This document shows positions 17,418-25,379 of a stretch of 64,000 bases of DNA, piece after piece; the first letter of the stretch is position 1; each line of letters starts with the position of its first letter. The position numbers and the translations under genes were made by a program. Origin of the DNA: JAHEJE01 sp965216335 (GTDB lineage Bacteria; Pseudomonadota; Alphaproteobacteria; Rhizobiales; Aestuariivirgaceae); NCBI GenBank assembly GCA_965216335.1, contig OZ244154.1:682001-746000 (forward strand), given 5' to 3'. The notes under the pieces were generated by a model. That model was not told where the DNA came from and ran no database searches. It worked only from the letters and a program-made list of their open reading frames with translations.

Positions 17418-18953
17418 TTGGCGACTTTGTTGAGAGCAATGCTGTTGGCGTGGGGCTGTCTCATGCTGGCCACGGCAAGCCATGCCGCCGACACCGAGCC
17501 CGGCATGGACCGGCCCGGCGGTGACTTCAAGACGTTTGAGCTGACGGCACCCCTGCCCGGCAAATGCCAGGTGGCCTGCGATGCCGAACCGCAATGCCGG
17601 GCGTGGACATTCGCCTGGCCGGGCAAGCGCGCCGGACGGGCGCACTGCTCGCTGAAATCCGAAGCGCCGAGCAAGACGCCCGACAGTTGCTGCATCTCCG
17701 GACTGCGCAGCGCACCGGTGCAGACGGCAGAGCCGCAGCCGGCTCCCGCACAACCGGAACAGCCGGTACAGCCTGAACCGGACACAGCCGCCGAGGCGCC
17801 GCCCGCCGAACCGGTCGACCTGGCCACCGCGTGTGACGAGTATGCCAAGGAAGCCGTGAAGCGGAACCAAGAGAACGAGGATTTGCTGTGCAACCTGTCC
17901 GGTAGCCGATGGGGTTACAGCTATGAGCGCTACCACAACTGGTGCATGACCAAGTCGAGCGCCGCCTCGCGCAAATCGAACACCCGCGCCAGGACAAAGG
18001 CGATCGACGACTGCCGGGCCGAAATCGGCTGGCCGTCCGAGGAAGACAGCCTGGCAGCCCGTAACGCCCGCCAGGAACGAGCCTGCAAGGCCTATGCGGA
18101 CCTGGCGATCCGGCAAGCCTCCGACGCCCAGGAAAAATCCTGCAACGTCTCCGGGCCGCGCTGGCTGACAGCCTATCAGCCGCATTTCTCCTGGTGCATG
18201 ACCGTTTCCAAGGCCGAACGCGAAAGCGAAACCCGCGAGCGCAACAAAACCCTGACGCAATGCACCGCCGATGCGGCTGCAAGCGTGGAGTGCGACGACT
18301 ATGCCCGCATCGCCCTGTCGCAGACCCGCGAAGCCGACGAACGCCGCTGCGGTTTCGAAGGCCAGCGCTGGACGCGCAACTACGGCGCCCATCTCAACTG
18401 GTGCCGCACGGCGACAACCGAAATGCGGGCCAACGAAACCCGCATCCGCGCCCAGGTGCTCGGTGCCTGCCGCGGCAGACCGCGGGTGGCCGCGGCCTGT
18501 TCGCGCTTTGCCGCCAGCGCGATTTCGGCAGCGCAGCAGAATGTCGAACGCGGATGCGGGTTCCAGGGCACCCGCTGGAGCCGCGACCGCGAGCGCCATT
18601 TTCAGTGGTGCATGGGTGCCAAACCGCACGAGCGCCGCCGTGAGCGCAGCACCAGGATCAAGGCGCTGCTGGACTGTTCGCGCGGCACCGTATCGGGTGC
18701 CGGGCAATCGCAACCGCAACGCCCGCAGAGTTTCCAGTACCGCTGGCGCAAGGTCGCTGGTCCGGGCGGCGAGTGGACATCCGAATGGTTCCCGGCCGGC
18801 AAACGGGCCAGATGCGAACATCTGGTGCGCGGCTGCCAGTGCGGCGCGGCCAACTATTGCGGCCGTTATCGCGAGGGTGAAGTCGCCTTGTGGTGGTCGA
18901 ACGGCTGTGTGTCGCGGCCCTGGGAAATCCTGTGTGAAATCCGCCCGCGCTAA
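17418..18953 (+). CDS. Secreted PAN-domain protein with four tandem Cys-rich repeats
   Basis: About 511 residues, of unknown function. An N-terminal signal peptide ends near residue 23 (TASHA-ADTEP). Residues ~30-95 look like a PAN/apple-type domain (GGDFKTFEL, CQVACDAEPQCRAWTF). A Pro/Glu/Ala-rich linker spans ~98-135. Four repeats then run to residue 420, each with four cysteines and the patterns SG.RW and H..WCM. The last ~70 residues form another Cys-rich segment (RCEHLVRGCQCGAANYC). A TTG at 17418 is chosen because it adds an Arg before the hydrophobic core and has GGGGA just upstream; ATG 17439 or TTG 17394 are alternatives. No close family is recognised for the repeats. Confidence 0.75.
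   Translation: MATLLRAMLLAWGCLMLATASHAADTEPGMDRPGGDFKTFELTAPLPGKCQVACDAEPQCRAWTFAWPGKRAGRAHCSLKSEAPSKTPDSCCISGLRSAPVQTAEPQPAPAQPEQPVQPEPDTAAEAPPAEPVDLATACDEYAKEAVKRNQENEDLLCNLSGSRWGYSYERYHNWCMTKSSAASRKSNTRARTKAIDDCRAEIGWPSEEDSLAARNARQERACKAYADLAIRQASDAQEKSCNVSGPRWLTAYQPHFSWCMTVSKAERESETRERNKTLTQCTADAAASVECDDYARIALSQTREADERRCGFEGQRWTRNYGAHLNWCRTATTEMRANETRIRAQVLGACRGRPRVAAACSRFAASAISAAQQNVERGCGFQGTRWSRDRERHFQWCMGAKPHERRRERSTRIKALLDCSRGTVSGAGQSQPQRPQSFQYRWRKVAGPGGEWTSEWFPAGKRARCEHLVRGCQCGAANYCGRYREGEVALWWSNGCVSRPWEILCEIRPR
17832..18677 (+). repeat. Four in-frame 69-residue cysteine repeats
   Basis: Within the secreted protein the cysteines fall at residues 139/158/176/199, 223/242/260/282, 292/311/329/351 and 361/380/398/420. 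The internal spacing is 19-18-22 (23 in the first unit), and units two to four are exactly 69 residues apart. Each unit ends its third segment in a WC[MR] and begins with an (A/E)C...(YF)A motif. The DNA is diverged between units, so this is old protein-level duplication rather than a recent DNA repeat. Confidence 0.85.
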
Positions 18954-18999
18954 CCGATAGCTGTGTTCGCGGCCGCCGCCTTGTGGTACGAACCGGCCC

Positions 19000-19782
19000 A
19001 TGCAGATCGCCACTTGGAACATCAACGGCATAAAGGCCCGGCTCGACACCGTACAAAGTTGGCTGAAGGAAGCCGAACCGGATGTCTGCTGCCTGCAGGA
19101 GATCAAATCGGTCGATGAAGCCTTTCCGCGCCAGCCTTTTGAGGCACTCGGCTATAATGTCGAGACCCATGGCCAGAAGGGCTTCAACGGCGTCGCCATC
19201 CTGTCCAAGCGCCCCATCGAGGACGTGACACCCAGGCTGCCCGGCGACGAGGAAGATGAGCAGGCGCGCTACCTGGAGGCCGTGATACCGGGCGACAACG
19301 GCATCGTGCGGGTCGCGTCGATCTACCTGCCGAACGGCAATCCGGTCGAAAGTCCCAAGTATCCTTACAAGCTGGCCTGGATGGAGCGGTTGCACCGCCA
19401 TGCCGAGAAATTGCTGGCGGCCGAGGAACCCGTGGTTCTGGCAGGCGACTACAATGTGATCCCGGCTCCCGAGGACGCCAAGCGGCCCAAGGCCTGGGAG
19501 GGTGATGCGCTGTTTCTGCCGCAGACCCGGCAAAGGTTCCGCGCCCTTCTCAATCTCGGATTTACCGAGGCGCTACGGAGCACCCGCCCGGAAGCCGGCC
19601 TGTTCACCTTCTGGGACTACCAGGCCGGTGCCTGGCAGAAGGACAACGGCATCCGCATCGATCACCTGCTTTTGTCGCCGCAAGCCGCGGACCGGCTGCG
19701 CCGGTGCCGGGTCGACAAGCACGTGCGCGGCTGGGAAAAGCCGTCAGATCACGTTCCGGTGGTTATCGAGCTGGACATCTGA
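19000..19782 (+). CDS. xth: Exodeoxyribonuclease III
   Basis: A 260-residue AP endonuclease / 3'-5' exonuclease of the EEP fold used in base-excision repair. It begins MQIATWNINGIKARLDT and has the metal-binding Glu in CLQEIKSVDE, the catalytic AGDYNVIPAPED, FTFWDYQAGAWQKDNGIRIDHLL, and the terminal His in KPSDHVPVVIELD. Length and all motifs are standard for XthA. It is separated by 46 bases from the repeat protein and may have its own promoter. Confidence 0.96.
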   Translation: MQIATWNINGIKARLDTVQSWLKEAEPDVCCLQEIKSVDEAFPRQPFEALGYNVETHGQKGFNGVAILSKRPIEDVTPRLPGDEEDEQARYLEAVIPGDNGIVRVASIYLPNGNPVESPKYPYKLAWMERLHRHAEKLLAAEEPVVLAGDYNVIPAPEDAKRPKAWEGDALFLPQTRQRFRALLNLGFTEALRSTRPEAGLFTFWDYQAGAWQKDNGIRIDHLLLSPQAADRLRRCRVDKHVRGWEKPSDHVPVVIELDI

Positions 19783-19797
19783 TACCCGGGGTATCAG
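19779..19797 (+). terminator. Putative terminator hairpin overlapping the xth stop
   Basis: CTGATACC and GGTATCAG form an 8-bp stem around a 3-base loop, starting at the xth stop codon. The following bases are only moderately T-rich, so termination is likely but not certain. xth and the XRE regulator converge here. Confidence 0.5.
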
Positions 19798-19879
19798 CGC
19801 TTGGCTTTGTGGCTGTTGTGCCGCGTTGAAATGACAACGGTCTTCCGCCAACGTTTGAGTCAGGCTGCAACGCGAATAT

Positions 19880-20482
19880 CTACGGCAGGCGCATCACCAG
19901 CACCATGGTGGCGTGGGCCGGTCCGGTGCCGCAGTTGGTGATCTTGTGGGGCAGATCGCCCCGGTAACGGATCGCTTCGCCGGCCTTGGCCCGGCGGCTC
20001 TCGTCTCCCGTGACAATCTCAAGCTCGCCCGCGATGATGTACAGGTGTTCGATGCAGCCGGGCTGATGCGGCTCGGAATCCAGCACCCCACCCGGTTCGG
20101 CACGGAAATCGTACCACTGGATATGCTCGACCAGATTGAGCGGGCCGGCGATGGCCAGCTTGCAAAGCCCGTCTTCGCTTTCCAGCCGCGGAATGCCGGA
20201 ATATGTCTGGTGTTCGATGAAGTTGTCGCCGCCGTCGGTCTTGAGCACTTCACCCAAGGTTGTGTCGAGGGCGCGCGACAGACGGGCGACGGTGCCGATG
20301 GTCGGATTGGTCTCGTTGCGCTCGATCTGCGAGATGATGGACTTGGCGACACCGGACTGTTCCGACAGCTCGCCGAGCGACATGTTGTAGGCCTTGCGCA
20401 GCCGCTGGATCGTCTTGCCGAGCTCGGGGGTTAGATCGCTCACGTCTTTTTGAGCCCTGGAGCGCCCGCCACGCATTGACAT
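19880..20482 (-). CDS. XRE-family regulator with C-terminal cupin
   Basis: A 200-residue regulator. Residues ~20-75 are a helix-turn-helix of the XRE type (LRKAYNMSLGELSEQSGVAKS, read as two parts, then QIERNETNPTIGTVARL). Residues ~115-195 form a cupin_2 barrel (HQPGCIEHLYIIAGELEI, then GEAIRYRGDLPHKI). The cupin probably binds a small ligand. The ATG at 20482 has AAAGGA upstream. A perfect palindrome lies 27 bases upstream, in the region divergent from the sulfite-reductase operon, so autoregulation and control of that operon are plausible. Confidence 0.9.
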   Translation of the reverse strand: MSMRGGRSRAQKDVSDLTPELGKTIQRLRKAYNMSLGELSEQSGVAKSIISQIERNETNPTIGTVARLSRALDTTLGEVLKTDGGDNFIEHQTYSGIPRLESEDGLCKLAIAGPLNLVEHIQWYDFRAEPGGVLDSEPHQPGCIEHLYIIAGELEIVTGDESRRAKAGEAIRYRGDLPHKITNCGTGPAHATMVLVMRLP

Positions 20483-20508
20483 ATCATCGTTCCTTTATTA
20501 AATCATTT

Positions 20509-20524
20509 GTTCGTTAAAACGAAC
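20509..20524. promoter_or_regulatory. Perfect 16-bp palindrome, candidate XRE operator
   Basis: GTTCGTTAAAACGAAC is fully self-complementary and sits in the 172-base gap between the divergent XRE-cupin gene and the sulfite-reductase operon, in an AT-rich stretch. The position and symmetry are what an autoregulatory operator of a dimeric helix-turn-helix protein would show. Assignment to this regulator is inference. Confidence 0.55.
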
Positions 20525-20654
20525 GATTGCTTCTTTGACCAGAATTTCACGCCAACTAAGCGCGTAAATATCTAAGAGATCAAGCATTTTTGCGAGCACC
20601 TGTCACAGCAACCGACTGTTCGCTTAAGGAAACCACAAGGAATCGAACACCCAG

Positions 20655-20795
20655 ATGGGCAAAATTCGCATTCAGGAACACACCGGAGCCACTCTCGAGC
20701 CTGAGGCCGTCGAAGACTGGCGGGCAATGGAAAACAGCCGCGAACATGGCTCTGACGCCGGCATGCTGACCGTCAAACCGGGCAGCACGGCCTGA
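20655..20795 (+). CDS. Possible small protein upstream of DUF2849
   Basis: A 46-residue open frame (MGKIRIQEHTGATLE..., ending VKPGSTA) with alphaproteobacterial-looking codon choice, 32 bases before the DUF2849 gene. The start has only a distant AAGGA. No family is recognised. In related operons this place is usually held by a siroheme synthase gene, so this could be an unrelated short leader, a remnant, or not a gene. Low confidence. Confidence 0.35.
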   Translation: MGKIRIQEHTGATLEPEAVEDWRAMENSREHGSDAGMLTVKPGSTA

Positions 20796-20827
20796 ATTCA
20801 AATACTGGTCAAGGAGAGGAACGCACC

Positions 20828-21175
20828 ATGAGCGCATCATCTGACATCATCGAAACCGGCAAGGCACTGACCGCCAATCGTCTCGGCGACGGCGAGGTTG
20901 TGTTTTTCACGCAGGCCGGCGGCTGGAGCCTGAGCATTGACGACGCCGTCATTGCGCTGGAGCCGAGCGCGGCGGCGGCGATTGAAGGTCGCGGCGCAGA
21001 GGCCGTTGCCCGCAATATCGTCACCGACCCCTACATGTTCGACGTCGAGCGCCAGGGCGGCCGGGTCCGGGCCAAGCATATCCGCGAACGCATCCGGGCG
21101 CTCGGGCCGACCGTGCGCACCGATCTCGGCAAACAGGCATCCGGCTTCGGCGCGGCTTTTGCAGCGGTTGGCTAG
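20828..21175 (+). CDS. DUF2849 family protein (sulfite reductase operon)
   Basis: A 115-residue protein of the DUF2849 family: ANRLGDGEVVFFTQAGGWSL near the start (read as two parts) and DPYMFDVERQGG mid-protein. The family is small, of unknown biochemical function, and known mainly for lying directly upstream of nitrite/sulfite reductase genes in alphaproteobacteria, as here (11 bases before cysI). The start has AAGGAGAGG 6-7 bases upstream of the ATG, a strong ribosome binding site. Confidence 0.88.
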   Translation: MSASSDIIETGKALTANRLGDGEVVFFTQAGGWSLSIDDAVIALEPSAAAAIEGRGAEAVARNIVTDPYMFDVERQGGRVRAKHIRERIRALGPTVRTDLGKQASGFGAAFAAVG

Positions 21176-21186
21176 CGGAGAGTGAG

Positions 21187-22831
<1,645 letters not shown>

Positions 22832-22845
<14 letters not shown>

Positions 22846-23341
22846 GGACTGCCAGTTCGTTGAAGACACCTGGGTTCGCCTCGATGACGAAGCCGCTGCT
22901 CCGGACGATGCCGACGTGATCGTCAGCTTTGGACGGCTGCTGCGCGACTATGAGGCGCTGAGCTGGCGCCGCGGCCGTTTGGGGGTTGAACTGAGCAATG
23001 ACCAGCGCGCCTCGGTGCTTAAGACCTTTTTGCCGGGCCTGTCGCTGATTGCGCTGCCATTTCCGAAGTTTGCCGACGGGCGGGCCTACTCGCAGGCGCG
23101 GCAAATCCGTCAGACCGGGTTCGACGGCGAACTGCGCGCTTCGGGCGACGTGCTGCCGGACCAGCTTGCCCACATGGCGGAAGTGGGCTTTGATGCCTTT
23201 GATGTGACCGGGCGCTTTTCACAGGCGACATGGTGTTCCGCTGCCAGGCACATCAAGCTCGGCTACCAGTTTACCCAGCAACCCCAACGCCAGCACATCT
23301 GGCAGGCACGCCACGCAGCGCCGGCACGGCGGGCCGGGTAG
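22832..23341 (+). CDS. DUF934 family protein (CysX-like, sulfite reduction)
   Basis: A 169-residue DUF934 protein. The hallmark FPKFADGRAYSQARQIR is present (residues ~73-89), with GELRASGDVLPDQL after it. The family is nearly always found with assimilatory sulfate-reduction genes, but its biochemical role is not firmly settled. The ATG at 22832 overlaps the cysI end by 14 bases and has GGAGG nearby inside cysI (TTCAAGGAGGCC). In relatives cysH usually lies between these two genes and is missing here. Confidence 0.88.
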
Positions 23342-23370
23342 CGCCCATCAAGTGTATCGCACTGTGTTCA

Positions 23371-23392
23371 TCCCCTCCTCAAGAAAAGGGGA
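23371..23392 (+). terminator. Weak hairpin downstream of the cysI operon
   Basis: TCCCCT and AGGGGA pair as a 6-bp stem with a 10-base loop, 29 bases after the DUF934 stop. There is no T-run, so it may only stabilise the 3' end. The rest of the 189-base gap to metZ shows nothing recognisable. Confidence 0.3.
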
Positions 23393-23530
23393 AGGAGCTC
23401 AATACACGACACAATGACAGCGTTTGTTGCCCCTGGATGCCCATGAAAAGCACGGACATGACGCTCTTGTTTCGTGGGCTGTAGAGAAGGAAAAAGCAGC
23501 CCTGTCAAAACGACCGATCTCAGACGGACA

Positions 23531-24733
23531 TCAGCCCAGTGCCTGTTCCAGGTCCTTGATCAGGTCCTTGTCGGCTTCCAATCCAACCGACAGGCGCACC
23601 ATGCCGTCGGTGATGCCCATGGCGTTGCGGACCTCCTCGCCGACGTTGCGGTGGGTGGTGGACGCCGGGTGGGTGATGAGTGACTTGGCATCGCCGAGGT
23701 TGTTGGAGATGTCGATGATCTGCAGGTTGCGCAGCAGGTCGAAAGCAGCCCCTTTGCCGCCGGCCAGTTCGAAGGTGACCATGGTACCGCCGGCGGTCAT
23801 CTGCTTGCGGCACAAGTCGTGCTGAGGGTGGCTTTCTAGGAACGGGTAGATGACGCGGGATACACCGCCCTGCCCTTCGAGGAAATCTGCGATCTTGATG
23901 GCGGCGGCGCATTGTGCCTTGACCCGCAGCGACAGGGTCTCGAGTCCCTTGAGCAGCGTCCAGGCGTTGAACGGCGACAGCGACGGGCCGGTATGGCGCA
24001 GAAACGGCTTGAGTTGTTTTTCCTTGAACTCCTCGGTTGACATGATGGCACCGCCTAGTGTGCGGCCCTGGCCGTCGATGTGCTTGGTGCCGGAATAGAC
24101 GACGACGTCGGCACCATACTTGAGCGGTTTCTGCAACACCGGCGTGGCGAATATGTTGTCGACGACGACCGTGATGCCCTTGTCCCTTGCCACCTGGCAG
24201 ACGGTTTCCAGATCGAGGACTTCCAGGGTCGGGTTGGATGGGGTTTCCAGGAAGAACAGCCTGGTCTTGTCGGTGACGGCATCGCGCCAGAGCTGAGGGT
24301 CGGAGCCATCGACCAAGGTATAGGTGATGCCGAAGCGCGGCAGAATGTTGGTGACCACCTGGTAGCACGAGCCGAACAGGGCACGGGATGAAACGATATG
24401 ATCGCCGGCTTCAAGCTGGCAGGCCAGAGCACCCCAAACTGCGGCCATGCCGGAGGCGACACCATAGCACGCCTCGGAGCCTTCCAGCAGGCGCATGCGC
24501 TCTTCGAACATGGTAACAGTGGGATTGCCGTAGCGGGCGTAGACATAGCCGTCTTCGTCACCGGCAAAGCGGGCTTCGGCCGTTTCGCCGTCCGGATAGA
24601 CGAAACCGGAGTTGAGGTAGAGTGCCTCGGCTGTTTCGCCGTGGTGGGAACGGTCAAGCCCGCCGCGCACCAGGCGGGTGGCCTCGGACCAGTTTTCGGG
24701 TTTCGACAGTTCGTTTTCCGGTTTCTTCAACAT
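23531..24733 (-). CDS. metZ: O-succinylhomoserine sulfhydrylase
   Basis: A 400-residue PLP enzyme of the Cys/Met-metabolism family that joins O-succinylhomoserine with sulfide to give homocysteine. The PLP lysine is in VVYSGTKHIDGQGR, preceded by VVDNIFATPVLQKPL; the substrate-binding YARYGNPT and SGMAAVW are also present. The HIDGQGR variant after the lysine is characteristic of MetZ rather than MetB. The ATG at 24733 was chosen over a TTG at 24748 because GGGCAG precedes it. The upstream rhodanese gene ends 15 bases before it. It uses the sulfide that the CysI operon makes. Confidence 0.93.
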   Translation of the reverse strand: MLKKPENELSKPENWSEATRLVRGGLDRSHHGETAEALYLNSGFVYPDGETAEARFAGDEDGYVYARYGNPTVTMFEERMRLLEGSEACYGVASGMAAVWGALACQLEAGDHIVSSRALFGSCYQVVTNILPRFGITYTLVDGSDPQLWRDAVTDKTRLFFLETPSNPTLEVLDLETVCQVARDKGITVVVDNIFATPVLQKPLKYGADVVVYSGTKHIDGQGRTLGGAIMSTEEFKEKQLKPFLRHTGPSLSPFNAWTLLKGLETLSLRVKAQCAAAIKIADFLEGQGGVSRVIYPFLESHPQHDLCRKQMTAGGTMVTFELAGGKGAAFDLLRNLQIIDISNNLGDAKSLITHPASTTHRNVGEEVRNAMGITDGMVRLSVGLEADKDLIKDLEQALG

Positions 24734-24748
24734 CTGCCCTGTATCCAA

Positions 24749-25153
24749 TCAGCCTTGTACCCATGGCAAACCGGCGTGCTTCCAGCCGCCGACGGTGCCG
24801 CGATGGCCATCGGCGTTCTTGTCGCCTTCAAAGCCTTCCAGCACGTTGTAGCAGTTCTCAAATCCGGCCGCGGTCAAAGCCTTGGCTGCGGCAATCGAGC
24901 GGACGCCGGACCGGCACAACAGGAAGAGCTGGGTGTCTTTCTCAATGCCGGCCTGTTCGGCGGCGGCGGCAAAGGTCTCGTTGACCTGCATGGAGGGGTA
25001 CTCCTGCCAGGACAGGCGCAGGAGGCGTTCGACAGCGGGCACGCCGACGAAACTCCACTCCGGCATGGTGCGGACATCGATCAGCACCGCATGTGGATCG
25101 GACTGAAGGCCGTCATAGGCCTGGCGCGGACTGACATCGCCTTTGTAACTCAC
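24749..25153 (-). CDS. Rhodanese-domain sulfurtransferase
   Basis: A single 134-residue rhodanese domain. The active-site loop is LFLLCRSGVRSIAAA with the catalytic Cys followed by RSGVRS; the N-terminal VLIDVRTMPEWSFVGVP is typical. It ends with the GWKHAGLPW tail seen in rhodaneses next to MetZ. Such proteins move sulfane sulfur between donors. It is the first gene of a two-gene unit with metZ, and is divergent from the dimethylglycine-dehydrogenase-like gene. Confidence 0.9.
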   Translation of the reverse strand: MSYKGDVSPRQAYDGLQSDPHAVLIDVRTMPEWSFVGVPAVERLLRLSWQEYPSMQVNETFAAAAEQAGIEKDTQLFLLCRSGVRSIAAAKALTAAGFENCYNVLEGFEGDKNADGHRGTVGGWKHAGLPWVQG

Positions 25154-25263
25154 TTTCGAGACCCCCTTTGCGCAGGAATTCAGCGTTCTTTATATCGAAC
25201 AATCGTCCCGAACGCCATACAAAAGCGCTGGCGGCCGTGCTTGAAATGCGGATGCGGCGCGGC

Positions 25264-25334
25264 GCTTTGTTGCATCAGGTTCACCTATGAAACGGATAAA
25301 CTAATCACATTGGACAAAGCACCTGCGACCTGAT
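25264..25334. promoter_or_regulatory. Interleaved inverted repeats in a divergent promoter region
   Basis: GCTTTGT (25264-25270) pairs with ACAAAGC (25314-25320), and ATCAGGT (25274-25280) pairs with ACCTGAT (25328-25334). The order a-b-a'-b' is that of an H-type pseudoknot on either strand. AGGTTCACCT (25277-25286) is a further small palindrome inside. The 71 bases lie in the 226-base gap between the rhodanese-metZ unit and the dehydrogenase gene. It could be operator DNA or a structured leader; it does not match the SAM-II consensus I remember. Confidence 0.35.
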
Positions 25335-25379
25335 CAATTGCGGCAGAAATTGGTGCTGGTCTCTGAGGGGAGCTCTTAC

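Noticed and set aside
25154..25379. SAM-II riboswitch upstream of metZ
   Set aside because: SAM-II is common before metZ in alphaproteobacteria, but the conserved core that I remember was not found; only the unrelated interleaved repeats are present.
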